Made by a program: the position numbers and the translations under genes. From the NCBI GenBank assembly GCA_003158115.1, contig PMGM01000064.1:921-15994 (forward strand): a DNA stretch of 15,074 bases, given 5' to 3'. The stretch is from Methanobacterium sp. Its GTDB lineage: Archaea; Methanobacteriota; Methanobacteria; Methanobacteriales; Methanobacteriaceae. Positions 7,498 through 15,074 of this stretch are shown here, piece by piece. Below the pieces are notes generated by a model. It ran no database searches, was not told the origin of the DNA, and saw only the letters and a program-made list of their open reading frames with translations. How positions within the stretch are numbered: position 1 is the first letter of the stretch; the number at the start of each line of letters is the position of its first letter.

Positions 7498-8358
7498 ATG
7501 ATCAACATCACCTTCTCAGATATCAGCGTTAAATTTATTAAATTAACATTTAAATCTCGATTTCTCATGGCAAAAGCTTGTCGCAAAGTACCATTAATAT
7601 CAAATATTGTGGATAAGTTACTCTTTGAAGGTGATGATATACAGGTGTTACCAAGAGACGTTACCATCAAAAATTTATCAGTTAAGGATATTCAGATTAA
7701 TAAAGATATTCCATTCACTCCAAATGTTGTGCTTCCAAGTGAAGTTTTAAGAGATGTTATAAAAAGATCAAACTATCATTTTGTTATGGATTTCTGTATT
7801 TGTAGAGTGGCCTCTGATTGCAAGGATTATCCACACGAGCTTGGATGTTTATTTCTTGGTAAGGGTACTCAAAAAATATCTTCTAAATTGGGTAGGGTTG
7901 TAAGTACAAATGAGGCCATTGAACACATTGAAAAGTGCAATGAAGCAGGATTGGTACATATAATTGGAAGAAACAAAATAGATAGTGTATGGTTAAATAC
8001 AGGGCCAAAAGAGGATCTTTTATCCATCTGTAATTGTTGTCCGTGCTGTTGTCTTTGGAAAATGACACCAAACCTTCCTGAAAGTATTAGTAACAGTTTA
8101 ACTCCCATGATGGGCGTGAAAATCAGTTTTAATCCTAAAGTTTGTATTGGTTGTGGGAAGTGCGCATCTGGGTCCTGCTTTGTAAATGCAATAGTATTAA
8201 AGGATGGAAAAGCTGTGATTAATGAAAAAAATTGTCGTGTTTGTGGAAGATGTGCAGAAATCTGTGAGAATGGGGCAATAACCGTACAAATGACTTCAGA
8301 CGCTGTTGTTCGTTCAATTGATCGAATTGAACACTTAGTGGATGTTAAATCTGAATAG
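7498..8358 (+). CDS. cysteine-rich protein with C-terminal 2x[4Fe-4S] ferredoxin domain
   Basis: This 286-residue protein has 20 cysteines. The C-terminal part is ferredoxin-like: CIGCGKCASGSC (216-227) has an extra residue before the last cysteine (Cx2Cx2Cx4C), and CRVCGRCAEIC (246-256) is the regular Cx2Cx2Cx3C. Upstream, Cys100, 102, 108 and 117 (FCICRVASDC...GC) and the dense CNCCPCCCLW (178-187) are candidate ligands for one or more further clusters or metals. An N-terminal hydrophobic or amphipathic stretch (about 10-45) has no clear membrane anchor. The start is supported by AAAGGA at 7483-7488. Proteins of this layout occur in methanogens and other anaerobes as generic 4Fe-4S binding proteins; I know of no assigned reaction. 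It lies 82 nt before hemB on the same strand, and a shared job is not demonstrated. Electron transfer is inferred from the ferredoxin domain. Confidence 0.85.
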   Translation: MINITFSDISVKFIKLTFKSRFLMAKACRKVPLISNIVDKLLFEGDDIQVLPRDVTIKNLSVKDIQINKDIPFTPNVVLPSEVLRDVIKRSNYHFVMDFCICRVASDCKDYPHELGCLFLGKGTQKISSKLGRVVSTNEAIEHIEKCNEAGLVHIIGRNKIDSVWLNTGPKEDLLSICNCCPCCCLWKMTPNLPESISNSLTPMMGVKISFNPKVCIGCGKCASGSCFVNAIVLKDGKAVINEKNCRVCGRCAEICENGAITVQMTSDAVVRSIDRIEHLVDVKSE

Positions 8359-8440
8359 GAAATTATATTTTAATTATTATTTATACTTCTAGTTTCATAT
8401 AATCGTAAAGAGATCATTAAAGATAAAAAAAAGTGATAAA

Positions 8441-9412
8441 ATGGAATTCCCAGTAACAAGAATGAGGAGATTACGTAAAAATCAGAATATTCGTACGATA
8501 TTAACCGAAAATAAACTCAATCCTGAAGACTTTATCTATCCTATTTTTATAAAAGAAGGATTAGAAGATGGTCAAAAGGAACATATCGACACGATGCCTG
8601 GCCAATACCGATATTCCTTAAATGATGCTGTAAAAGAAGCATCTAGACTTGAAGAGATAGGTTTATCATCTGTACTCCTCTTTGGAATGCCAATTATCAA
8701 GGATGAAAAGGGATCAATGGCCTACAGCAAGGATGGAATAGTGCAACAGGCTGTGCGTAAATTCAAAGTAGAGACAGATCTTATTGTAATAACTGATGTT
8801 TGTATGTGTCAGTACACGTCCCATGGACATTGTGGAATTATTGATGATGATGAAATTGTTAATGATTTAACTCTTAACTATCTTTCTAAAATTGCATTAA
8901 GCCATGCTGAAGCCGGTGCAGATATAGTTGCTCCATCAGATATGATGGATGGAAGAGTTGGAGCTATAAGAAAGACATTAGATTTAAATGGTTACTATGA
9001 TACCATAATAATGTCCTATTCTGCCAAGTATGCCTCATCGTTTTATGCACCATTTAGGAATGCTATTTGTTCAACACCTTGTTCCGGTGATAGGAAAACA
9101 TATCAGATGAGTCCAGCAAACTCAAATGAAGCTATTAGAGAAACTAAAATGGACATTGAAGAGGGTGCCGATATTGTAATGGTTAAACCAGCCATGCCCT
9201 GCTTGGATATTATAAAAATAGTTAAAGATGAATTTAAAATGCCAACTGCCGCATATCAAGTTAGTGGAGAGTATTCAATGCTCAAGGCAGGAATAGCTGC
9301 AGGTTACCTAACTTCAGATTCCATATACGAATCACTTCTAAGTATTAAAAGGGCCGGTGCAAACTTGATAATAACCCATTTTACACCCGAATTTTTAGAA
9401 GGGAGTATTTAA
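8441..9412 (+). CDS. hemB: delta-aminolevulinic acid dehydratase (porphobilinogen synthase)
   Basis: HemB condenses two 5-aminolevulinate molecules to porphobilinogen, the common precursor of siroheme, cobamides and coenzyme F430. The 323-residue length is typical. The two active-site lysines are Lys196 (in [15 protein letters not shown]) and the Schiff-base Lys249 (in [12 protein letters not shown]). The zinc-site cysteines are present in [14 protein letters not shown] (Cys121, 123, 131), so this is the zinc-dependent type. [14 protein letters not shown] (164-177) is a family block. AAGTGATA precedes the ATG as a ribosome-binding site. The CitG-like gene and pheS follow on the same strand. 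The gene appears complete; the call is secure. Confidence 0.97.
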   Translation: MEFPVTRMRRLRKNQNIRTILTENKLNPEDFIYPIFIKEGLEDGQKEHIDTMPGQYRYSLNDAVKEASRLEEIGLSSVLLFGMPIIKDEKGSMAYSKDGIVQQAVRKFKVETDLIVITDVCMCQYTSHGHCGIIDDDEIVNDLTLNYLSKIALSHAEAGADIVAPSDMMDGRVGAIRKTLDLNGYYDTIIMSYSAKYASSFYAPFRNAICSTPCSGDRKTYQMSPANSNEAIRETKMDIEEGADIVMVKPAMPCLDIIKIVKDEFKMPTAAYQVSGEYSMLKAGIAAGYLTSDSIYESLLSIKRAGANLIITHFTPEFLEGSI

Positions 9413-9462
9413 TCAAATTTTAATACATCTATTTACAGAATAAAACATAAAATGAATGGATA

Positions 9463-9475
9463 AGATAAATTATCT
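9463..9475. promoter_or_regulatory. small inverted repeat before the CitG-like gene
   Basis: AGATAA and TTATCT flank a single A in the 96-nt gap between hemB and the next gene. The site could be an operator or simply an AT-rich TATA-like element. There is no second copy in the window to support it. Confidence 0.2.
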
Positions 9476-9493
9476 AATAGGAATAAAACATTT

Positions 9494-9500
9494 AAAGGAG
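9494..9500 (+). promoter_or_regulatory. strong ribosome-binding site for a TTG start
   Basis: AAAGGAG lies eight bases before TTG at 9509-9511. There is no in-frame ATG near it, and the family's conserved [10 protein letters not shown] block starts only about 17 residues in. The site therefore fixes the unusual start codon. Confidence 0.6.
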
Positions 9501-9508
9501 TTATAGAA

Positions 9509-10417
9509 TTGGATCCTGATTTCGTAGCAAAAACTGCCCAAATTGCATCTGTATTAGAAGTAAGCGGACATCCAAAACCTGGAAATGTCCATCGAACGAG
9601 GGACTTTCCAGATATGATCTTTGAAGACTTTTTAATAAGTGGTGTTGTAATAGGAGACATCATGAAAAAAGCTGCTGAATTAGGGCTTAAACATGGCCCA
9701 GATTCTCTAAAAAAGATTGAAATAGGTAAATTGATAAAGGATGCTGTTGTTGAAACTGATAAATGGGTGGCTAACAACACCAATTTAGGTATTATAATGC
9801 TTTTAACTCCTCTATCTGCAGCTGCGGGTATGAGCAGTGATATGAGTGAAGTTCAAGATAATGTGGATAATATTATGAGGGCTACTACATCCCTTGATGC
9901 TGCAAACCTTTATGATGCTATAAACATTGCTGATGCTGGAGGAATGGGTGAGAAGGACGAGTTGGATGTTGGAAGTGAAGATGCGAAGTCCCAGTTAATT
10001 GAGAAAGGTATCAACATGTATGATGTCCTAGATCTGTCTGCTCAGTGGGATATGTTGGCATATGAACTTACTAAAGCCATGCCCATAACATTTGAAATTG
10101 GATATCCGACATTCAACGATGTTAAACAGACCAGCACTATAAATAATGCTACTGTACAATCATTTTTAACCATACTCTCCATATATCCTGACACTCTTAT
10201 TGCTAGAAAGTATGATGTTGAAACTGCTCAAAAAGTATCAGAAGATGCACGTTTAATAATAGCTGAAGGTGGGATCTTGACTGATAAGGGCATTGATATG
10301 ATAAATGACTTCGATAAAGATCTTGTTAAAAAAAGTTTAAATCCAGGCACAACAGCTGATTTAACAGCATCATCTGTGATGGTTGCTCTTTTAGATGAAT
10401 ATAATGACAAATTTTAA
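9509..10417 (+). CDS. CitG-like protein (triphosphoribosyl-dephospho-CoA synthase family)
   Basis: In bacteria CitG/MdcB makes the triphosphoribosyl-dephospho-CoA precursor of the citrate or malonate decarboxylase prosthetic group from ATP and dephospho-CoA. This 302-residue protein shows the family blocks: [13 protein letters not shown] (17-29), [19 protein letters not shown] (89-107) and [19 protein letters not shown] (277-295). Its length fits. Translation starts at TTG with a strong ribosome-binding site. It sits between hemB and pheS, with gaps of 96 and 56 nt, on the same strand. No citrate lyase or malonate decarboxylase subunit is in the window, and methanogens of this type are not expected to use one. 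The true role is probably different, most likely on a nucleotide or CoA-like substrate. Family assignment is good; function is uncertain. Confidence 0.83.
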   Translation: MDPDFVAKTAQIASVLEVSGHPKPGNVHRTRDFPDMIFEDFLISGVVIGDIMKKAAELGLKHGPDSLKKIEIGKLIKDAVVETDKWVANNTNLGIIMLLTPLSAAAGMSSDMSEVQDNVDNIMRATTSLDAANLYDAINIADAGGMGEKDELDVGSEDAKSQLIEKGINMYDVLDLSAQWDMLAYELTKAMPITFEIGYPTFNDVKQTSTINNATVQSFLTILSIYPDTLIARKYDVETAQKVSEDARLIIAEGGILTDKGIDMINDFDKDLVKKSLNPGTTADLTASSVMVALLDEYNDKF

Positions 10418-10473
10418 TAAATTTTTATGTTTAAAATAATGAAATCACTTTAATTTATTCAGGAATTGATAAT

Positions 10474-12027
10474 ATGAATGATATGGAACTCCAGAAGATT
10501 ATTGATGAATTACATATTTACGAAAAAAAAGTTCTGAAGGGTTTAGAATCAGAAGGGTATGAAGCAAAACCCGAAGAGATTGTTAAATCCCAAAATATGG
10601 ATATAAAATCTGTTATGAGTGCTGCAGGAATTCTTGAATCTAGAGGATTAATAAAGGTTCAGAAGGATGTTCAAGATATTATAAGCCTAACTGATAATGG
10701 TAAACAATATGCTGAACAGGGTTTACCCGAAAGGATCATACTAAAATCTTTAGGCTTGAAAAATTCCATTCCAATGAAAGAAATAAGTAAAGAAACAGGG
10801 TTAAATGCCTCTGAAGTTAAAATTGCTATGGGATGGCTTGTAAGAAAGAAATGGGCTGTTATAAATAAGGGAATTATAGAAATTACAGATGAAGGTAAAA
10901 ATGCTTTAGGAACAGAGTCTAACGATGAACAATTCCTTACAAAATTGCTTGAAATGCAACAGATCCTATTTTTAGAACCGTCTAAAATATTAAAAACTGG
11001 TTTTAACTTGTTAAAACAGAGAAAAGGAATAATTAATGTAAAAAAAGATGTGAACTATTTATTAATAGTTACCGATGAGGGTGAAAAAATTTTAGAATTG
11101 GGTATTGACCTAACTCCTACTGCAACTCAATTAACCCATGAACAGTTGAAAACAGGATCATGGAAGTCTTTAAAGTTCAGAAGTTATGATATCAATGCAG
11201 AACATCCAGAAACATTTCCAGGTAAGATTCATCCTTTAACAAGGATTATTGAGGAAATAAGAGAGGTTTTCTTGAACATGGGATTCACAGAATCCAGTGG
11301 AAATATTTTAGAATCTGCTTTCTGGAATTTTGATTGTCTTTTCCAACCACAAGACCATGCTGCCCGTGAAATGCAAGATACTTTCTACATTAAAAATCCT
11401 AAGCACTCAAAATTACCCGCCGATGATCTTGTAAAAAGGGTATCTGATATTCATGAAAATGGAGGTACAACAGGTTCGGAAGGATGGCAATATGATTGGG
11501 ACCGTGAAATAGCTAAACAATCTGTTTTAAGAACACATACTACATGTGTTTCTGCAAGGTTTTTATATGAAAAAAAACCACCACTAAAGATGTTCAGTGT
11601 TGGAAGGGTATTCAGAAGGGAAACAATTACTTACAAACATTTACCCGAATTTCATCAAGTTGAGGGAATTGTTGCTGCTGAAGATATTAATTATAAAAAC
11701 TTGTTAGGGATAATAGAAGAGTTTTATCATAAATTAGGATTTAAGGTAAGGTTCAGACCTGCATATTTCCCTTACACATACCTATCAACAGAGTGCGAAA
11801 TATACCTGCCTGAAAAGGAAAGTTGGATCGAATTAGGTGGCTCTGGAATGTTTAGACCAGAGGTTTTAGAACCATTAGGTGTTGAAACACCAGTATTAGC
11901 ATTTGGACTTGGAATTGAAAGACTGGCTATGTTAAAATTAGGAATAACAGACATAAGAATGCTTTACAAAAGTGATATTGGTTGGCTTAGAGATCTCCCA
12001 GTTGCAGATGGTATCAAACTTAAATAG
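10474..12027 (+). CDS. pheS: phenylalanyl-tRNA synthetase alpha subunit
   Basis: The catalytic alpha subunit of the (alpha-beta)2 enzyme that charges tRNA-Phe in the cytoplasm. At 517 residues it has the long archaeal/eukaryotic form. Residues 1 to about 220 form winged-helix DNA/RNA-binding-like repeats (for example LSVxxx-type segments around 42-80 and 100-145). The class II catalytic core follows: motif 1 around [19 protein letters not shown] (253-271), motif 2 at [20 protein letters not shown] (374-393), and motif 3 with [12 protein letters not shown] (476-487). THTTCVSAR near 354-362 and [10 protein letters not shown] near 455-464 are typical substrate-site segments. AGGAATTGAT precedes the ATG. 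The beta-subunit gene pheT is not in the window, which is common in archaea. The gene is complete and the call firm. Confidence 0.96.
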   Translation: MNDMELQKIIDELHIYEKKVLKGLESEGYEAKPEEIVKSQNMDIKSVMSAAGILESRGLIKVQKDVQDIISLTDNGKQYAEQGLPERIILKSLGLKNSIPMKEISKETGLNASEVKIAMGWLVRKKWAVINKGIIEITDEGKNALGTESNDEQFLTKLLEMQQILFLEPSKILKTGFNLLKQRKGIINVKKDVNYLLIVTDEGEKILELGIDLTPTATQLTHEQLKTGSWKSLKFRSYDINAEHPETFPGKIHPLTRIIEEIREVFLNMGFTESSGNILESAFWNFDCLFQPQDHAAREMQDTFYIKNPKHSKLPADDLVKRVSDIHENGGTTGSEGWQYDWDREIAKQSVLRTHTTCVSARFLYEKKPPLKMFSVGRVFRRETITYKHLPEFHQVEGIVAAEDINYKNLLGIIEEFYHKLGFKVRFRPAYFPYTYLSTECEIYLPEKESWIELGGSGMFRPEVLEPLGVETPVLAFGLGIERLAMLKLGITDIRMLYKSDIGWLRDLPVADGIKLK

Positions 12028-12069
12028 ATAATTTACTAAAAAAAATGATTTTAAAAAAGATTTAGTCTA

Positions 12070-12591
12070 TTGGGGGTATTCAACATCAGCGAGAACAATG
12101 AAAGAGTTCAGATTATTGAGAAAATGTTGACCTATAAGATATATCTTGAAAATAGTTTAGATGATTTGATAAATGAGATTGTTAATTATTATCGTAATAA
12201 CAATCAAAAATTAGATGCAGATAGAGTGGTTGAAGATCCAATAAATGGATTAAAAAACCTTAATAGTGTTAGCTATGAAAATTCATACGAAACTTACTTG
12301 ATTACACAAATTAAAATAACCATACTACTACCCATTACAATAGAGGAACATGTTAGAATGTTGAATGTTGATGAGGACATAGATTCTGTTCTTGAACTTT
12401 TTGAATTGAAAGTCTACGATATAAAAAAGGATATTTACAGTAATCTTGGTGAATGGGAATTGGTACTTGATCACATCGATGATGAGAGAATATCTAAAAT
12501 ATCTAGTAATCCTAAGGGACATGGTGATTTGTTGTTAAAGGAGTTATTGTGGATACGGAAATGTGAAGAAAAACACGCTAAAAATGTATAA
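12070..12591 (+). CDS. acidic helical protein of unknown function
   Basis: I do not recognise this 173-residue protein. It is charged and predicted largely helical from its pattern, has one cysteine near the end, and has no signal peptide or membrane segment. Recognisable stretches such as PITIEEHVRMLNVDEDIDSV and SNPKGHGDLLLKELLWIRK look conserved rather than random, and the long open frame with normal codon use supports a real gene. It follows pheS by 42 nt on the same strand. The start is uncertain. TTG at 12070 has no ribosome-binding site; GGGGGT at 12072-12077 lies inside the frame seven bases before an ATC codon; the first ATG is at 12124. Its place after pheS suggests cotranscription but says nothing firm about role. 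Confidence 0.7.
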   Translation: MGVFNISENNERVQIIEKMLTYKIYLENSLDDLINEIVNYYRNNNQKLDADRVVEDPINGLKNLNSVSYENSYETYLITQIKITILLPITIEEHVRMLNVDEDIDSVLELFELKVYDIKKDIYSNLGEWELVLDHIDDERISKISSNPKGHGDLLLKELLWIRKCEEKHAKNV

Positions 12592-12757
12592 AATTCATTT
12601 GTTATTGTTATTCATTTATTATCACTATTTTTAATTTATTTTAAATAATAATTTATCCATACCAGGGTATTAAATTTATTAATTTACATATAACGATAAT
12701 AATAAAGGTTTAAGTATTCAATAGGTAATATTTACTATTAAATTTTAGACAGGTTTT

Positions 12758-14158
12758 ATGACAAGAAAAATTTTCTGGAAAAAATCCATAAATCAATTAT
12801 TAGAAACCGGTGAAGGAGACAAAGGACTTAAACGTGTTTTAGGTACATCTGGACTTCTTTTAATGGGTGTTGGTGCAATAATTGGAGCAGGAATATTTAT
12901 ATTAACAGGTATTGCATCTGCACTCTATGCGGGACCTGGAATTATTTTATCATTCGTTATAGCTGGTGTTGCCTGTTTATTTACAGCATTATGCTATGCT
13001 GAATTTGCATCAATGATACCTGTTGCTGGAAGTGCCTATACCTATAGTTATGCAACTTTAGGAGAGTTATTTGCATGGATTATTGGATGGGACCTTATTT
13101 TAGAATATTTACTTATCGTAGCAGCTGTTGCAGTGGGCTGGTCAGGTTATATAGTAAATATCTTCACTTCATTGGGATTAAATTTACCACAACAATTAAT
13201 TAACCCTCCAGGAATAGATGGAGGAATAATTAACATTCCCGCAGTAGTGATAATAGCTGGAATAACTTGGTTATTAATTCGTGGAGCAAAACAGAGCTCA
13301 CAGGTTAATACAATAATAGTAATTATTAAACTAGCAGTTATACTTCTCTTTATAACCATAGGAGTAAATTATATTCATCCAGCTAATTACCATCCGTTTT
13401 TACCTTATGGTTGGAGCGGAGTATTTAAAGGTGCTGCAATTATATTTTTTGCGTATATTGGTTTTGATGCCATAACCACTGCAGCTGAAGAGGTTAAAAA
13501 TCCGAAAAAAACTTTTCCAATTGCAATTTTAGGTTCTCTTATCATCAGCTCAATACTTTATATTGCTGTATCTGGGGTTTTAAATGGAATTTTTCCTTAT
13601 TACACTTATAAAGATACTGCTGCTCCCGTTGCCTATGCATTAGCAAATTTAGGAATTCAGTGGGCTAATATTGTAATATCTATTGGGGCTTTGTGTGGTA
13701 TAACTTCTGTTCTTTTAGTCAGCTTTTTTGGTCAAAGTCGGGTGTTCTTTGCTATGTCCAGAGATGGTTTACTTCCAGAATTTTTTTCACGATTACATAA
13801 GGATTTTAGAACACCTACAAATGGGATAATTGTGGTTGGCATTGTAGGATCTTTAATAGCTGCTTTTCTACCAATTACTGAATTAGCTCAGTTAGTGAAT
13901 ATTGGAACACTAGCTGCATTTATAATAGTTTCAGCAGCAATAATAATCTTAAGAATACAAAAACCTGATTTAGAACGACCATTCAAGACTCCTTTAGTAC
14001 CGTTAGTACCAATTTTGGCAATATTATTCTGTTTATTCCTTGTAACGGAATTGCCAACAATAACACATATAAGATTTATTGTATGGCTAGCAATAGGCTT
14101 GGTTATTTATTATTTTTATGGTAGAAAAAATAGTCTTTTAACTGGAAAGGGGAATTAA
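12758..14158 (+). CDS. APC-family amino acid permease
   Basis: A 466-residue, about 12-helix transporter of the amino acid-polyamine-organocation superfamily, closest in style to the cationic amino acid transporter (CAT/YfnA) branch. GVGAIIGAGIFILTG (37-51) is the unwound first helix that binds the substrate amino and carboxyl groups. YAEFASMIPVAGSAYTYSY (80-98) and the helix-6 region IIFFAYIGFDAITTAAEEVK followed by NPKKTFPIAILGS are family signatures. SRVFFAMSRDGLLP is the conserved loop after helix 8. AGGTT lies just before the ATG. A TATA-like TTTACATATAACG occurs near 12684-12696. The gene stands alone between a helical hypothetical protein and a response regulator. Substrate cannot be decided from sequence. 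It ends just before a perfect hairpin. Confidence 0.92.
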   Translation: MTRKIFWKKSINQLLETGEGDKGLKRVLGTSGLLLMGVGAIIGAGIFILTGIASALYAGPGIILSFVIAGVACLFTALCYAEFASMIPVAGSAYTYSYATLGELFAWIIGWDLILEYLLIVAAVAVGWSGYIVNIFTSLGLNLPQQLINPPGIDGGIINIPAVVIIAGITWLLIRGAKQSSQVNTIIVIIKLAVILLFITIGVNYIHPANYHPFLPYGWSGVFKGAAIIFFAYIGFDAITTAAEEVKNPKKTFPIAILGSLIISSILYIAVSGVLNGIFPYYTYKDTAAPVAYALANLGIQWANIVISIGALCGITSVLLVSFFGQSRVFFAMSRDGLLPEFFSRLHKDFRTPTNGIIVVGIVGSLIAAFLPITELAQLVNIGTLAAFIIVSAAIIILRIQKPDLERPFKTPLVPLVPILAILFCLFLVTELPTITHIRFIVWLAIGLVIYYFYGRKNSLLTGKGN

Positions 14159-14171
14159 AAACCATTTTATT

Positions 14172-14194
14172 AACTAATTAATTCTTAATTAGTT
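14172..14194 (+). terminator. perfect AT-rich hairpin after the permease gene
   Basis: AACTAATTAA (14172-14181) and TTAATTAGTT (14185-14194) form a flawless 10-bp stem around TTC. It begins 14 nt after the permease stop. The following bases (GGAAGATC) are not T-rich, so it is not a classic intrinsic terminator. It could stabilise the message end or be a palindromic regulator site. Confidence 0.4.
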
Positions 14195-14284
14195 GGAAGA
14201 TCTATCCTAAACAATTATAATTTATTGTTAATTATTACAATCATTCTACGATTTTCTATAGAAAGATATATTACTTAAGAGGTC

Positions 14285-14292
14285 TATAAATA
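14285..14292 (+). promoter_or_regulatory. candidate TATA box for the response regulator
   Basis: TATAAATA would place the start site close to 14312-14316, at the start codon itself, implying a leaderless message. An upstream alternative, TATATTA near 14267-14273, would give a ~20-nt leader containing AAGGATT. Both are plausible. Confidence 0.35.
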
Positions 14293-14315
14293 TTACGTAG
14301 AAGGATTGATTATGG

Positions 14316-14720
14316 ATGAAAATGAAAAAGCAACCCATAAAAATTTTGTTGGTGGAAGATAATCCTGGAGATGCCAGATCTATACTTGAAATGTTGAATG
14401 AGAATGATAACCCTCATTATGATATATTTCAAACCAGTCGCTTAGATGATGGTATTAAAATTTTAGTAAAGGATCATTTTGATCTTATACTTCTTGATCT
14501 TTGCCTACCCGATAGTGAGGGAATGGACACTTTCAACATAATGAAATATAATGCACCTGATTTACCAATAATTGTATTGACTGGACTTAAGGAGGATATT
14601 TTTGCAGTTAGTGCTGTGGGTAGAGGTGCTCAAGATTATTTGGTTAAGGATAAGATAAATAGTAAATTATTAGAAAATAGTATTGAGAATGCTATGAAGG
14701 TAAGTTCTGGAAATATTTAG
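14316..14720 (+). CDS. stand-alone response-regulator receiver domain
   Basis: A 134-residue single REC domain with no output domain. KILLVEDNPGDA (9-20) supplies acidic Glu14 and Asp15 for magnesium. The phospho-acceptor is Asp61 in DLILLDLCLPDSEG. Thr89 (VLTG) and Lys111 (YLVKDK) complete the active site, so it should be phosphorylatable. The NPGDA-type start and the ending with a short helix resemble receiver proteins that work with multi-PAS histidine kinases in Methanobacteriales, but no kinase gene is in the window. ATG at 14316 is preceded by AAGGATT (14301-14307). The ATG at 14312 is in another frame and leads to an early stop; the in-frame ATG at 14322 is an alternative. Its signal and partner are unknown. 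Confidence 0.9.
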   Translation: MKMKKQPIKILLVEDNPGDARSILEMLNENDNPHYDIFQTSRLDDGIKILVKDHFDLILLDLCLPDSEGMDTFNIMKYNAPDLPIIVLTGLKEDIFAVSAVGRGAQDYLVKDKINSKLLENSIENAMKVSSGNI

Positions 14721-15074
14721 ATCTCAGAAATTAAGTTATTTTTTTATATACTATAATATTTTTAAATTCACGTTTTTTTTTTAATTTAATAAAATTTGAA
14801 ACTAAAATAAAATTATCATACTATTCTATAAATTTATCATCAATAGATCTGTAATAATATATCACTAGAAAAATTTGGTTTTTTTTTAGAATTACCTTAA
14901 TCCATTCACTGAATTGAATGGGTTAAAATTCTCACATTTTAAAAAATCTCTGTTTGACCTCTAAATGAATAGGTACATCTATACAACACAGTCAATATAT
15001 GGTAATTTCTCACATTTTTGTCAAATAGCATAAATACAAATATAAATTCAGTATATTATAGAGAATTTCTATAA
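14721..15074. other. AT-rich intergenic region with a hairpin and short direct repeats
   Basis: There is no gene with a ribosome-binding site in these 354 bases. T-rich tracts follow the response regulator (14740-14763 and 14774-14783) and probably end its transcript. Further on are a 12-bp hairpin (14897-14926) and two copies of TTCTCACATTTT (14929-14940 and 15007-15018). The last bases could be the promoter of a gene beyond the window. Confidence 0.55.
14897..14926. other. 12-bp inverted repeat, possible structured RNA or terminator
   Basis: TTAATCCATTCA and TGAATGGGTTAA pair over 12 positions with one G-T wobble and a 6-nt loop. The only long T run lies before it on the + strand (14879-14887); nothing T-rich follows directly. 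It could be a terminator of a gene to the right on the - strand, a small RNA or a regulatory palindrome. Confidence 0.4.

Noticed and set aside
7869..8108. Two - strand ORFs inside the Cys-rich iron-sulfur gene
   Set aside because: They arise from the antisense of repeated Cys and Gly codons. They have no ribosome-binding site or known domain.
14312..14362. Alternative ATG at 14312 for the response regulator
   Set aside because: That frame stops after about 16 codons and does not encode the receiver domain; the frame starting at 14316 does.
1..15074. CRISPR arrays, tRNA or rRNA genes, transposases, integrases or phage genes
   Set aside because: No regularly spaced repeats, no cloverleaf-like sequences and no mobile-element proteins were seen on either strand.

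Overview
The window looks like chromosomal DNA of a methanogenic euryarchaeon, most likely a Methanobacterium-like member of the Methanobacteriales. The DNA is strongly AT-rich. PheS has the archaeal form with N-terminal winged-helix repeats. Ribosome-binding sites resemble AGGTGAT or AGGAG, start regions carry TATA-like boxes, and there is a cysteine-rich polyferredoxin-type protein together with a HemB that would feed tetrapyrrole (F430/cobamide) synthesis. The genus is inferred from overall character; no marker gene such as rRNA or mcr is present.

Layout. (1) 1-438 is an AT-rich leader with no gene. (2) 439-2114 is a tight lemA-htpX pair on the + strand, ending in a good hairpin terminator; HtpX carries an unusual C-terminal zinc ribbon. 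(3) 2115-2772 is mostly non-coding, with one small, less AT-rich island that may be a decayed gene. (4) On the - strand lie a secreted/membrane protein of unknown function (2773-3744), a 51-residue zinc-ribbon protein (3891-4046) and aroC, chorismate synthase (4093-5184). (5) 5453-5704, - strand, is the most notable item: the last ~83 codons of a heliorhodopsin, including the Schiff-base lysine region of helix 7. Its 5' two-thirds is missing, and a tocopherol-cyclase-like gene (5718-6701, + strand) begins at the break. (6) 6736-9412, + strand: a MagIII-like DNA glycosylase without an Fe-S cluster, a 20-cysteine iron-sulfur protein and hemB. (7) 9509-12591, + strand: a CitG-like protein with a TTG start, pheS and an unrecognised acidic protein. 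(8) 12758-14158 is an APC-family amino acid permease followed by a perfect AT-rich hairpin; 14316-14720 is a stand-alone response-regulator receiver domain. (9) 14721-15074 is non-coding and holds a 12-bp hairpin and a short direct repeat.

Most intact genes are housekeeping or conserved methanogen genes: aromatic amino acid and tetrapyrrole biosynthesis, tRNA charging, membrane protein quality control and base-excision repair. I see no CRISPR array, tRNA, rRNA, transposase or integrase. No complete new system is visible. The points most worth following are the truncated heliorhodopsin beside a tocopherol-cyclase-like gene, the shared zinc ribbon in HtpX and a stand-alone mini-protein, the Cys-rich iron-sulfur protein, and a CitG homologue in a lineage not expected to need citrate-lyase prosthetic group synthesis.
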